A stretch of DNA of 64,000 bases from Brienomyrus brachyistius (Eukaryota; Chordata; Actinopteri; Osteoglossiformes; Mormyridae). Below the pieces are notes generated by a model. The model was not told where the DNA came from, made no database searches, and saw nothing but the letters and a program-made list of their open reading frames with translations. The DNA lies in contig NW_026042432.1 in assembly GCF_023856365.1 (NCBI RefSeq), forward strand, positions 1-64,000. The letters run 5' to 3'. How positions within the stretch are numbered: position 1 is the stretch's first letter; each line of letters begins with the position of its first letter. Of the stretch, positions 19,501 to 32,900 are shown in pieces. The translations under genes were made by a program, and so were the position numbers.

Positions 19501-20850
19501 ACGCGCCGCAGAAACACCCCGGCCCAGGAACGAGACGAGCTCCTGACTGCCCAACGTGTCAAAACTGAGCAGCTTCGATAAACAAATGCGCGGGGTGCCT
19601 TTTCGCTTCCGAGACCTCCGGAAACCTTTTGTCCCATCCCCGCTACTTTCTGCAACATTTCACGGGGGGGGGATTCAGACACTAAAACGAGCAACTTTCA
19701 GCAACAGATTTGTAAACGAGGTTCGGAAACCGTCAGCGGGAGGGGAAGAAGTAGAAGCCGACTGGTGGGTTGCGTATTTAGGGACCAAGCTTATCGTTAG
19801 CCAATGATATGTTTGGAATCGGTGAGTGACAGGGGAAGGGACACACCTGGGGCCAATCAGCTTTCAGCTTTTCAGACCTGCCCCTGCATACGCCCCTGAC
19901 GCCCAAGTCAGCCAGCCTCAGCATTTGGAAAATTAAGGAAATTACTAGGCCAATTTTAGCCATAAGATTTCGACGCGCACGTCCTACTCATAGCCAAAGG
20001 AGTCCGCATTCACAATCACCTCTATTAATCCAAGGTGCGTTTTTGGGTCAGCTACAGCGCATGAACTGCAGATTCAGAGAGAACTTCACAGGAAACAGTA
20101 ATTTTAGGGGTGACTTAGAGGGAGGGGGAAAAAAATCACCACAGGAAGAAAAAAAAAGAAAATCCCACAGCTCATTGGAGCCATGATTAATAATTCTATA
20201 TGCACACACTGCATTGGGGACATGAATATTTCAGCCTGATTCTGCATGGGAATTAATTTAGCTCCCATTCAGCTCTCAGCTATAGCGCTGAAAAATATTA
20301 TTGCGAGCCATCTGAGGACCGGCACGTTGGAATAATTTGCTCCACCGAATGACCTCTCCATTTTCGTCCCTTGAAGTCTGGAAAGCCGCGTCGGTGGAAA
20401 CGCCTGAAACGTGCCCACATAACTCACCCGTCGACATGATATCATGAGAGGTGCGGTGGACCGGGAACGGACGACATCATCTCGCTTTTGCTCCTCCGTG
20501 TTAGACATGCACGCCGGTGTCTTGGAGCTCCCGGGGCAGGCAGTAAATGAGGATTTAAGGTCTGTAGCCGAAGCGAAGATCCAGACGTTTTAACACAGAA
20601 GGACGGCGGTACCTTTTCCTGACACATGCAGTATTCAGCCGAGAGAGTGAGAAAACGGAATTAATTCACGGTATATAAATATCTACAGTTCAATCATCCG
20701 CCTGACAAATCAAGTCAAGATCTCCAGCCGACAGAATATTGGGAAAACTACGGTCAATAAGTCAACAAATTGTGAGGATAACAAAGGCTGCTCAGTGGTC
20801 TAGCCAGGAAGGTCATCAAGTGTCAAGCATGATAGAATGCATTTGTAAAA

Positions 20851-20960
20851 TCCATCCATCCATGTACCCGCTTGTCCTATTCTGGGTCACGGGGGGGTCC
20901 AGAGCCTATCCCAGAAAGTATGAGGTAGGGAACAACCCAGGATGGGGTACAAACCCATTA
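20851..20960 (-). mobile_element. SINE 3' fragment, minus strand
   Basis: TCCATCCATCCATG followed by TATTCTGGGTCACGGGGGGT and AACAACCCAGGATGGGG is the reversed 3' end of the same GGAT-tailed SINE family seen in MMAA intron 4. Confidence 0.7.
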
Positions 20961-23900
20961 TTGTGAAATATCAGTTTGAAATCATATGCAGAAAAAAATT
21001 CCCTATCATTCTATGACTGATGTTTGAAGTCGATATTAACTTCCGGAAAAAGCAGAGGAAGCTTCCAGAAAGCGGACAACTTGCCACCAGGATGCCCTGC
21101 CCGCCACCTGCATTCTCAGGCTTCTCGGTGCTCATCGCCGTTGCCGGTCATCATCCCCCTTGTTCACATTCTCGTCTTCCTCCGACGCATTTGGTCTTCG
21201 CATAATATGTCCAAAATCAGACTCAGTCTGGTCATTTTGGGACTCGAGGTGAAAGTTCAGGCTCGATTTGATCAAGAATCCACTGTTTTTTTTTTCGTCT
21301 ATACATCTGACTCACCGAATAAACGCTGATTGTCGGTGTCTCTGCTATCGAGGTCTTCCGTATGCTCTCCGGTCCATCACTCATCATTTGCCTTTGATCT
21401 TGGAAACTCTTCCTCTGAAAACAGCCCTTGTTTTCCGTGCTTATTTCTCATTCAGTGACTTTACAGACGTCGTCGTCATGCCGCTCTCTGTCTTTCCCAG
21501 TGGCTTTTTTGCAATTCGTGATTTAGTATCTTTTAAGGGACCTTTATCCTCTCTTCAATTTTCACTCTGCCTTCCACTTTGATTTCTTGTTCTTTCATCA
21601 AAGAGGAATCGGGGTGGGGGGGCGCGGGGGGGGGAAGAATGATTAATGAATACAATTGAAAAGGTTCATGAGCAGGTTCAGGCTGGATAGGCAGGGCATG
21701 CAAACAAGATGTATTGCCTGGTAACTGCAAAGTGAAATGTCAGCACTGGAAAGGAGCTGTGGCAAATGCAGGCGCAGCTGGAAAGCCGGGGGATCGGCCT
21801 CTGCAAATCCGGGGATTCTTCATCGCCGGTACATTCTTCAAGCGACCAAAGTGTCATTTTTACATCTCTCTCAACAAGAGGTGGGAAGGTAACAATCACG
21901 CCACATTCTCAGTGCCAGACGACAAACGAGCTCCATCAAATACAATCAGCAACAGACGCGTATTTAAGCTCGCAGGCATTATGTATCAGATCAGGCCAAT
22001 TCTCCAAATAACAATGAAATTTTTTGGACTTCTGGTCATAGAGATGAGTACATGTCTAATTTATTTTGAGAAAATTAATCAAATTATAGTCTTTTCAATG
22101 AACACTTTTTTGTGTATGAAATACATCCAATTGGCGCTTTATCATCACAAATTTCTATTTTCCTCTTTTGTTTCTTTAACTGATAAACTCAGACCCGCAG
22201 AGACCCAGCATCCCGTGATTGGTCGACATCGTTCGGTGCCATGGTAACCTTTCTAGCTTGACGACGAGAGACTTTGAATATCCACTGTTTTCTGTGCGGT
22301 TTCAGATAATTTGTTTGACAATGGGGAGTTTTGAACAATGAATCATTCCCCACCACGACGCACAGTCTAACGGTGCCAGAATATTCCGATTGCTTTATGT
22401 AAGACAAAGTCCCTCGAGTGACATGCAAACCATCGCAGACGTTATCCAGAAGCAGGGAGTCCTTCTGGGTTCTGAGGCGGCCGTTTCAAGCGGGCCCAGG
22501 GGAGGGCGCTCTCACTTGGATAGAAGCGACACGCCATTTGCCTTGATCAATCCGCCTGCAGAGATTCTTGGCTAATTATCTTTCCCAGACTTTCTCAATT
22601 TCCGCTGAAACCGCAGTAAGTATCCAGGTTTTAATAAAACCCCAGGCACCCCGAAATCATTGCGTACAATGCAAGGCCTTTCCAAACACAAAAAAAACAA
22701 CATACAGCATAAAGGGTTCACTCAACAGCCACCTGCTACATATATACCACACGCGTGGGTAAAGAGGTTCCCTTACAGTGCAGTCAATCAGCAGAAGAGC
22801 TGAGCCGTCCGACCTGAACGACTTTGATCGTGCTGAGATGTACGGTGCACGGTGGTTCTAGCATCTTAGAAATAGCAGCCCTCCAGGGATTTTCATGCAC
22901 TATAGGTTCTAGAGTTTACAGAGGATGGTGTGATTGGGGGGGGGGGGGTGCGGGGGGGGGGGGGGTGGAGAGACACAGCAGTCGATGGCGTTTCTGTTGC
23001 CAAAAACACCTCATTTGCGTCCGGGAGGTCAGAGGAAAACAGCCAGACTCATTAAAGCTAACAGGGAGGCCGCAAGTGTAAAAATATCAACGTGGCACGA
23101 TGACGACGTGCAGGAAGGCAGATGCGAACACAATGTCTTGTCAACCGTTAAATCAGTTCTGGAGCCAAAAGGGAGTCCTACCTGTTAATAGCCAAGTTCA
23201 CCGATAAAGTGGCCAATGATTGTGCATATTTAATTAAACCAATTAGCATCGTATTTAATTAGGACTATAAGCCTCTAAAGAACGACAGAACAATTAATTT
23301 TTATATAGAAACTTTCACAATCTAAGAGGCACCTGACAAGAGTGTGCAGCAAACAAAATGTAGAGTTTTGGATGTCAGGACATGAAAAATTGCAACAATA
23401 AGACTGACGTCCTTTGACTTGGGTGTTTTTAAAAGGCATCCTGTGCTTTCACGCCTAGTCTGGTTCTGGGGGGGACGTACATTTTCCTTTACATGCATAT
23501 TTAGTGAGGTAAAGGTTAAGGAAAAAGGAGCAGTGACAGGCAGGAGGTCGGGGGTGGAGTTGGCATGTTATGTCGAGCTTGTTGGTGGGGGGGGCAGCTT
23601 CTCTTTCTGGCTGGGTCACGGGAGGTCGCTGTGGAATCACACTTTTGGCAAACAAGCACGGCCTCTCCCACAAATCTGCGAATGGCTCCCCTATGACTTG
23701 AACCACTTGTAATAAGCTCACGACAAGCCGAACTCGCAAATAACAATGAAAAGAAGAAAAGCAGGAGGAAAGCAGCCCCACGCAGCATCATAAGGTGATG
23801 TCAGGGGTCGCGGCAGTGAAGGGGACCAAAGGAAAAGGGTGTCGGTTGGGGGGGGGGGGGGGGGCGCAGGATGCTCCTAGGACTATTCACATTTCTGTGG

Positions 23901-24566
23901 GTGCTTTAAGACTACAATGACACAGGTCTCTTCTTTAAAAAACAAATGAAACAAAAGTTGCCCAGCACTGCGTTTTACTTCCTCTTACGGCAGTTCACAC
24001 TGTTAAAGGACACGGAGCCCAAAACATTTTTGGTTCGTTCCTTAACCACAGCGTCATTTCTGTAGTTTATTCTAGACACTTCCTGTGTGGCTATGATTAC
24101 CAGTCGTGCTCCGTCAGGTACAGCATGCGGGGGATAAACACGCCGCAAACTCGCGCGCTGTCCTTACTGCAAAAGAGAAACTGAGAATTCGGTCTGTTGG
24201 ATGGATCCGCGGTCTACCATCGAACAAAAGGTCACCCCTCCGGTGCAGCCAATCAGGGAGGACGCCAGACATATGGGTGTGGCCTGAACCTGAGCGTTAG
24301 GCTCAGTGATTGGTGCCGGGCTGACAGCGGATTAGGGGGTGTGTCGCGGCCCTGACATTTTCTCCTCCCCCTAAGAAACGCCATCATCAAATCAGCATCT
24401 GTTTATGTTTTTTTTCTAGACTGAGAGGCTGTGAGTAAATGATTGAGAGAGACCCCCCCCCCCCCCCCCGAAAAAAAAAAATAAAAATTGTGGGTTTCTT
24501 CACATTGACTGTCAGCGCTCAAGGACATCCAGCATCGACGGGGGATTCACTGCGGCTCTCACAAAG

Positions 24567-24595
24567 CCCCCCCCCCCCCCCCCCCCCCCCCCCCC
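24567..24595. repeat. Poly-C tract of 29
   Basis: An uninterrupted run of 29 C. It is one of several long G/C homopolymers in the window; the exact length is uncertain in any assembly. Confidence 0.9.
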
Positions 24596-25574
24596 GCATC
24601 CCGTCAATTTGACTAGCAGCACAAAACCCTTAAATTGCAGCCATACGGTGGCACAACAGACAACGGCGACGCCCCCGCCCGTTTTAGGAACACCCCTGCT
24701 CTAATCAACACTTCCACCGGCCTGGGAACCAACTGTGCAGACACACTCCCGGGGGGGGGGGGGGGCAGCTTTGAAGTTAATTAAGCTGCTTTTAAATACT
24801 GTGCGAATGATTAATATCAAAGAACGTCGGAAGACACGGCCCAGAAAACACAGCATCCCTGGACGTGTCCTAAGAGAGGGCAGCCAAAAGCGGATCGTAA
24901 GGCTGCACTTCACCCGGAGCCACCAACATTCACAGGAATGAATTAAAAAAATAAATAAATCAATCCAGTGATAGAATCATTTTTCCCATAATGCACCAGG
25001 GTACACACAGAGATAACACTAAAATGTACCATGTTCCCACAAACAGAAGGTCACTTGTTATGAACAACAGCATGACTACACTGTGTGAAACTAACACCAA
25101 GCTCACTGCTTCGGTGCTGGCAGAACAGTCATTTCAAGTCGAAAGCTGCCGTTCTCCAGGAGGGCCAGAGCCGAGTAACAACACTAAGCTCAGTTTCTGA
25201 AGAGTTTCATACCCGCTCTGCGTTTCAGATTCATCTCGGCGATGGTTCTGTCAAGTTGGGGTTCAGCTTCTGCGCTGGCCTTTGAAACATTCCAGACTTA
25301 CTCTCCCCAAACCAAAATATCAGTATATACCATAAACACACCAATGTTCAGTCAAGGGCAAGTCTGAAGAAGGCATCACACGCACAAAATCTTGACAGCA
25401 TAGAGGGGTTGGCAGTTCCTTGGCAGAATGAGGACAGGATCTGCTCTTAAGATGTCCTCAGCCGAGACACATGCATACACCTTCCGCCACCCTGGGTCAT
25501 TCATGCAAATTAACACCGGCTCATCTTCTATGACATTACCCATCTAATACCCCTCAACGACTGATTAACAGAGG

Positions 25575-28500
25575 TCCGACGAGAATAATTCCAATTTATT
25601 GCTGGACTTCAGACGCAATAACAGCTTCGCCAACAGCTTGAGTAAATCACACAATTAAAACCATCTGAACATTGAGAATAAAACCTGGCCTCAGTCCAAG
25701 AAGACGGTCCCCGGTGGGATGAACGGTATCCGGTCTTGTCATTCAAAACCACCACTCTGGAAATATATGCCCCAGTCTGTGTCCTCTAACACCATTCCAG
25801 TTGCTTGCATTAACATGGGAATTAAAAAAAAAAAACAAAAACAAAAAAAAAAAAAAAACAGAAAATTGCTGCTCACCCTTAGTGTCCGGGGAAATTTTCT
25901 CCTGTGCTGTGGTCCGTCAGACGTTAAGTCCAGTCCAAGGTCCTTCGAGGCTCCGGGATAAATGTGATAAATGGATTGTTTAATGCCTGCAAACACGTTA
26001 TCTCTGCTTCATCTGTTTTCATTAGCGAGGGGCAGACTTAGAAGAGAACGGACTGCCGCTTTCAGTATTAGACTGTACTTAGATTTACATTAAAAACAAC
26101 GAGACAAACAGCAACAATAATAATCACACTCACGATGTTATTACTGCTATTCATTTCAATACTTAACGTTGAAGTTTGCCGGTAAAAAAGTACTAATCAT
26201 TGCTTTCACCTTGTCCGTGCGATTCTACAAATCCCCACGCTGGAAAGCGATTAAACGGGAACGACGGACACAACTCATTCGTAGTATGGAAGACACGGGA
26301 AGTATTTCGTATTTGATGTAAGCTTTAATTTCAAATTCTGTTACACTGAGAATTGACAATCGGAACATAAAATAATTCCCAACAAAGAAAAAAAAACAAC
26401 AAATACAAAAGAAAACAAAAAAAGTACAAATGGTCAATAGTAACCAGTTGTTGTCACAAACAACCCTGTACAGCGTTAATGATTAAGTAATAAAAAAGCA
26501 TTTTTTTACAGCACAAACCTTTTCACTTAGTGCCAAGTAAAGAACTAAGATACGCAAGCCTCGTGAGCGTAGTAAAAAAAAAGAAAAGCTTAAGAATGCA
26601 GGCACATAACTAAATACAAACCAAATGTTAGTTTTAAGAAAAGTTTTTTAAAGGAAAGAAAAACGTAAGTGCTAGGAGCTTGCAATACCATGCTTTTGCA
26701 GAAGTGCTAAACGGCAGCCACGCAATAACTTGAAGTCACTGTGCTGCTTACATTTAGGCAAATTAACTGGACTTAAGTGCTTAGAAACACCAGGCGACAG
26801 GCGAGAGCCCGCCGCCCCATCACACCGGACGACTGCGCGAAACTGCAGTCTTAGACTATATGCTTATACAGTATTCAAAAGGCAGATAGATAAATAACAC
26901 GTCCCCCGGAGGACAGACCTTTCTTCTCTGTTTCGAATAGTTTGTGTCATTCTCAGCGATCGCAGGCGATGACCTTCCACCAAGTGGCACCAGAGGATAA
27001 AGGACAATGCGGACAGGCTGGGTGACGACGGTCACCCCAGCACCGGCACAACGTGTAGTTCATAGAGCAATCCAAACCCCTTTTCCCGTCCCATCCCAAT
27101 CCCCGGTTTATGGCCCGAATTTCATTCGATCCTAAAGGAAAACGCCCATTTTATCGGCTTCTATTTGGTCTTTAAATCCCATATTAACCCCATTTTACCC
27201 GATCAGCTTCATCTTGCATTGTAAAAAAATGGGAACTATCCCTTTTCAAACAATAAAAAATTGGCTTAACGACAATACCGCTTTATAGTAATTGGTTAAC
27301 AACCATTTGAAATTCAAATCCTTTAGACTGCCTGCCAGACGTCTATCTGCAGACGTGGGATATACCTAATCTCCCATATTCTTTTCGATATACACATTTT
27401 TCTTTAATGGTAAATGTTTAAAAAGTGCAAGACTTTAAGCCCTGTGCAAAACTGCCTTTTTAAAAATTTAGCCTGTGCATTTCTGCCGCAGGGTGATTTT
27501 GACTTCCGTTTCGGTGCATTAACGACGAGAGGTTTCTGTACGTCTGCCGTGCATGTTTATGTGTGTGCTGTACACGTTCGTACGCGTGTCGTACACGATC
27601 GTACGCGTGGTCTGCATTGAGTTACATGGAGGGACCAAACGGGCAAGCTTTTTGATTCAGCACTGACAGTAAACATAGCGAAAATATATGGCATATTTCA
27701 TAACGTTACATAATTATGCAAAAATAACTTCTCGTTACAGAGAACAGAAACCTTTTCGGCGAAGGCTAAGTGCTATTTTTCCCCACTCAAATGACTACAA
27801 GAAGTGCATTCATGATACTGAAAGGAGGAAAATGAACGGCCATGAAAGCCCCCCCTCCCCCAACCCCGACGACATCTCATTGCACCATTCAGATTTGTTT
27901 CAAGGTTTGTACTGAAAGTTATCAGAAATGTATGCGAAATCAAAAAAGGCTAAAAATAAAAACAAACAGATTGCAAAAAAAACAAAACAAAACAGAAATC
28001 TACTGATATACTACCGTTTTTTTTTTTTATCTCAAATCTGAACGGAACTCTTCACATCTACCTCGGCGTCACTTCCACGTTTACAATAAAAAGCAATACA
28101 TTCATTCAAGTCATTTTGGAACAAATATTACACAAAAAAAATTTACAAAAAAGCTGAAAAAAGCACCATTAAATCGGCACGGCCAGCGTGACAGGCCCAT
28201 GGCATTGCCCCCCACCCCCCACCCCTTCACCCCCTCCCCCACCACCAACCCCTGGGCCGTCACTTTGACAATAACGGTCATCTTGTATAAGTGGGTGTGT
28301 AATGAAGAGTTCAAAGACCGGTGACCGAATGAGGAACCAGTGAGGCTTGGGCCTCTGGTTCCGGCCCACCTTGGGCCCAGGATGCCGGTGGTGTACATAG
28401 CAGGCCAGCTGAGCTGAGACTGCCCTACGTGGGGAACCTCCCCAGCCCACCGCGCTCGGCCCGGCACCAGACCGGAGGACAGGTCACCTGCAGATCACCT

Positions 28501-29164
28501 GTGCGCCCAAGGGGCTCGTAACTAAAGGTAGCTAAACACTAACAGTTTGACCGTTCTATAAAAACAACCGAAAGAAATGCTGTCGGGGGAATAGCTTACA
28601 AAAATTATGTACAATCGGACGAGTTAGTAAGTGCGTGGTTCGAAGCCTTGGTGTGGAAATGGACCCCGACATGGGTGGCTTCCATCGGGATCGTCGCCGG
28701 AGTGTGACAGAAACTCTCCGGATAATTTCATATCTAACCCATAATGACACCGAAACCATGAGAACACATATGCAAGCATGCGTCCTAATGCTTTGCAAGA
28801 GACAACAACACACAAGAACGTAGCATCTGCAAGTCCCGTTACTTTTCTCTGTCGTCGAATGATATGTTCGAGCAAAGTAATTAAACCGATATAACAGATA
28901 ATGTAAGCAGCTTCGATATAAATGCATTAAGCACATACAGCCTTTTTTGTTAATAAAATTCTTCTTTTCCTACCACAACTACTTTTCTATCCAGGTCGGT
29001 ACGCTAACGCGAGCGGGACGATCCAGTCGCAGTGGACCTGCGCGACACTGTCCGAGAGGGGATGAAAGAGGAAGGGGAGGCTGGCAGAGAGGAAGAGGAG
29101 GGGAGAGGACCGGAAGGGAGAGAAGGAAAGGATTGAGAAGGGGAGGATGTGAGAGGAGGACGGC
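25575..29164 (-). other. znf827: Probable ZNF827 3' UTR
   Basis: AT-rich sequence following the ZNF827 stop on the minus strand, with few repeats apart from A/T runs. Its extent is inferred only from the absence of an earlier AATAAA. Mammalian ZNF827 also has a long 3' UTR. No coding content is seen. Confidence 0.4.
25595..25600 (-). terminator. znf827: Candidate ZNF827 polyadenylation signal (minus strand)
   Basis: TTTATT on the plus strand reads AATAAA on the minus strand. It is the first canonical signal I see downstream of the ZNF827 stop and would give a 3.6-kb 3' UTR. Variant signals (ATTAAA) near 26328 and 27400 could act earlier. Confidence 0.35.
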
Positions 29165-29978
29165 TCACACAGTCTTGGCTCTCTCCGTCAAACCCAGATA
29201 GGCCAGGAAGGAGTGCTTGAGAGATGCGGGTGACAGGGGAGATGAACCCGGGGAGCAGGACGAGGATGGCCGCCGTTTCGAGAAGACTGGCGAGGGGCAG
29301 ACGAACATGTCGCGTCTCCCGAGCTGTCCGGAGGCGAAGAGGGTGGTGAGGGGGACGAGGTGGGCTAGGTCGTAGTTCCTGTACTTCTCGTAACGCGAAG
29401 AGAATGCGGAGGCCGAGGAAGAGGAGCCGTTGGCTGAGAGGTAGCATGGGGACAGGGCGCCGGACTGCTGCTTGCCCGTGAATGACAGCGCCACGGACTG
29501 CAAGGCGTGGGAGGCCGCCATGCTGAGGGGAGGACCGTCTCGTGCCGGGTCTCCCTCGGGGTTGGCATCGACGCCGTGGTGCTTCTTGACGTGACGGCTG
29601 AAGACGAACGGGTGTGTGGTGGCGAAGGCGCAGTCGGTGCAGCGGAACGTCTGGCGCGGCGCGTGCTTGAGCTTCTTGTGCAAGTTGAGGTTGTCCTTGC
29701 GCTTGCAGCTGTAGCTGCAGCGGTCGCAGTGGAAAGGCCGCTCGCCCGTGTGCACGCGTACGTGCTCGATGAGCTTGTTGGCCGTCTTGGACAGGTAGCC
29801 GCACTGCTCGCACCGGTAGTGGTTGCCTAGCCGGTGCTCGCGCACGTGCATCTCCAGCTCCAGCTGGCTGCCCTTGACTGTCTGGCAGATGCGGCACTTG
29901 TGCTCCATCTTGTAGTGCGTCTTCAGGTGGCACTCCATGGCGGCTGGTCGGCCAGTGGAGTACGTGCAGAAGGGGCAC
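29165..29978 (-). CDS. znf827: ZNF827 last coding exon (fingers 10-14 and C-terminus)
   Basis: It encodes the end of finger 10 through finger 14, including RCEQCGYLSKTANKLIEHVR and CKRKDNLNLHKKLKHAPRQT, then a Ser/Pro-rich tail ending KHSFLAYLGLTERAKTV. This tail motif is nearly the same in human ZNF827. The acceptor is TTGCAG at 29979. The frame is intact over 271 codons. Confidence 0.96.
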
Positions 29979-32900
29979 CTGCAAGGGGGCGGGGACAGAG
30001 GTCCGGGGAAGGGGCGGAGGCGGGGTTAGACCCGGGATAGGATAGGAGCGAGCAGCACACGGACACACACGGACACACGGCCGCACACCCTAACGTGGGG
30101 AGGGGGTAGTGACGGGGTTGGGGGAGACCCGTGGCTTGTGGGTAAAAGGCAGTGCGTCCCCCGCACTAGCGTCGCCTCCGCTGCGGAGGGCGCCGGACGG
30201 GGGACCGCGTGTAGGTAAATAAATAAACGGGTGGCACTTACATTTAAATAGCACCTTTCATCTGCTCTGGACCCCAAAGCGCTTCACAAACCCTGCAGAA
30301 TAGAATCACCTCAGAAACGGCAGGCAAAGCCTCCGCCCTTCCCCCCCAACCCCACCTCCCCACCTCCCACCCCCCACACCCACCTCCCCCATCCTCCTCT
30401 CTATGAGGACCTCAGCCAAGATGGGATTGGGAAGGAGAACAGACCTCCCCTCCAGTACGGCTGTTTTGGGCTGGTCCATGTCTCCGAAAACCCTCTGGGG
30501 GGGGGGGGGGGGTGGTTAATGACTTCCAGATTAAAAGAAAGAAAAACTGTTCCACTGTCACTGTTTCCCATCTCCTTGGCCTGGGGTTATGCCAGTTTGT
30601 GCAATACAAACACACACTGTATTTTAAACACACACACACACACACCTCTCCATGCCAGTTAAGGTCCCTTAAGATTCTGTCATTTTCCCCTTTAAATGAA
30701 CCAAAGTTTAAAGGCATTTTGAGCTAAATGCCCCTTTCAGAGCCTTTGTCTCTCACAGCTCCGGCTCCTTAAACGCTGCGCCATCTGCTGCCGGTTCAGA
30801 GATTAACAGTTAGTTCTTTTTTTGTTTGTTTCCAAAGCGCTTCTTCGAAGCACCACAAGGAAAAGCAGCTGCCAGGGCGAGTGTGTGACGGCCCGCAGCC
30901 AGCCCTGGAACTGACGACTGGATCTGACCCAAACCAAATTCTAAACATCGCCCCGCCCGCCACCCACTGGGCTTCCCAGCATGCCCCACACTGACCCCCC
31001 CCCCCCATCCCCGGTGACCAGAGCCCAGTAAACTGACAACACAGGAGCAACTGAGCCTGTGATCTGCCCTTCACTGCTACCTGAAGGGTGACTCAGACTG
31101 GTGACTAACTGGGAGGACTGGGTACGGGGACCATCACTGGGCTGCTGCGGGAGTCATGTCAGTGTGTGTGTGTGTGTGTGTGGGGGAGGGGGGGGGGGGA
31201 GATTCCCTGCATGGTGTCAGCAACACGAGATCCAAGCCCTGTGCTGTCTCACCTCCAAGCCACATCGCACAGATACCATCTCTATACACAGGGTAGCGAG
31301 CTGGCGGTTAACGAGCCATTAGCAGACAGTGGAATTACTGGGAGAGCTGGGCAAAGCCTATGCGCTTCCCTACAGGGTGCTTGTACGTTTAAATGGGGGG
31401 GTCCTAATTAGCTATACCAGGGCTGGCACATGATCATAGCAGCCACTGCTATGACAAACAGAAAGGGTTTCACTGGCCAGAGTGTTACAATGCAAACAGT
31501 GTGATGTAATGGGGACACACCTTATATGGTACGCAGAGAAATGGGCAGGCACATTCTTCATACAGGACAGTGAGAATTAAGGAGGGACATTCCTTAAAAG
31601 GCTTGATGAGAAATGGGTGGAGACATTCCTTGTATGATATGCTGAGAAATGGTCAGGGGCATTCCTTATATGGTATGCTGAGAAATGGGCAGTGATATTC
31701 CTTAAATGGCTTGCTGAGAAATGGGCGGGGACATTCCTTGTGGCATGCTGAGAAATGGGCGGGGACATTCCTTATATGGCATGCTGAGAAATGGGCGGGG
31801 ACAATCCTTATGCTGACAGACAGTGACACACTCTGGCACTCTTAAGCCCTCTATGACAGCAGCTCTTAATTGAGAGCTTGTTCAAAAATTGGCACCATTT
31901 GCAGAGCAGCGACAAACGTGGAGTTTTTGAACCAAAAAAATTCATTTTCGATCTGAGCCATCAGTGCAACATGTGTCTGTCGCTGTCAGCAGTGGATGAC
32001 AGACAGAGGACCGGACAGGATGTGGGCAGGGCAGGACAGGTCATGTGACACAGGGCAGGGTAGGGGGCGTGGCTATACTTGCTTTCCTTACTTGAGCCCT
32101 CCGGTTGGGACAGTGTGACACTTCTTATGTTCCAACAGCTGCTCCGGAGTCTTCATGAACTTATGGCAGATGTCACACTCGAACATGCGCGCGATCAGGT
32201 GGATCTGCAGGTGCCGCTCGTACATGGTCCTCGTTTTGCAGACAAAGTTGCAGAACACGCACTCGAAACCTACGTCGCAGGGGTGTGGGGGGGGCGCAGA
32301 GTGCATTAAGAGTGGTTAAAGGTCTTGGAGCCAAAGGTCTGCGGTACCTTTAAGGGGGATTATATTTCCCTGATCAGTTTCGGGAAATATGTAGCTATTT
32401 GCCAGGATACGATTTTTTTGAAATACAAATTGCCTTGGATAAAATTCTCTACTACTCTTTGTTCATGCTCATTGCGTAGCTGAGTAATGGAAAGAGTAAC
32501 TGAAAGGGATTCGGATATTTTATGGCAACAAATTCCCTGATTTTGAATCAACGACCTTAAGGCTACGAGCGCATTTTTAGGCAAGACCAGCAAACTCACG
32601 TTTCTGTACATTAAAAATCTGCATGGCAACTATACACACAATCGTGAGATAGTAATCACGAGGGGGGGTGGGGGAGTGGTTCCACAGCTCATAAAGCCCC
32701 ACCCCATACCTTGTCTAAGCCCCACCCCATACCTTGCCTAAGCCCCACCCCATACCTTGCCTAAGCCCCACCCCATACCTTGCCTAAGCCCCACCCCATA
32801 CCTTGCCTAAGCCCCACCCCATACCTTGTCTAAGCCCCACCCCATACCTTGCCTAAGCCCCACCCCATACCTTGTCTAAGCCCCACCCCATACCTTTCTC

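Larger units (their letters stand above)
16531..25574. other. Intergenic region between MMAA and the ZNF827 3' end
   Basis: I found no exon, RNA gene or long open frame with recognisable protein content in these 9 kb. It holds many G or C runs (18366-18390, 22936-22965, 23849-23864, 24463-24479, 24567-24595), a GA/CT-rich stretch at 18560-18660 and SINE debris. In human an open frame of unknown function (C4orf51) lies between MMAA and ZNF827; nothing like it could be identified. Confidence 0.55.

Noticed and set aside
16531..25574. Search for a C4orf51-like gene or an RNA gene between MMAA and ZNF827
   Set aside because: No frame or splice pattern could be supported from the sequence alone.
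28556..28936. 126-residue minus-strand open frame in the probable ZNF827 3' UTR
   Set aside because: Cys/Arg/Leu-rich with no similarity; it is likely chance within untranslated sequence.
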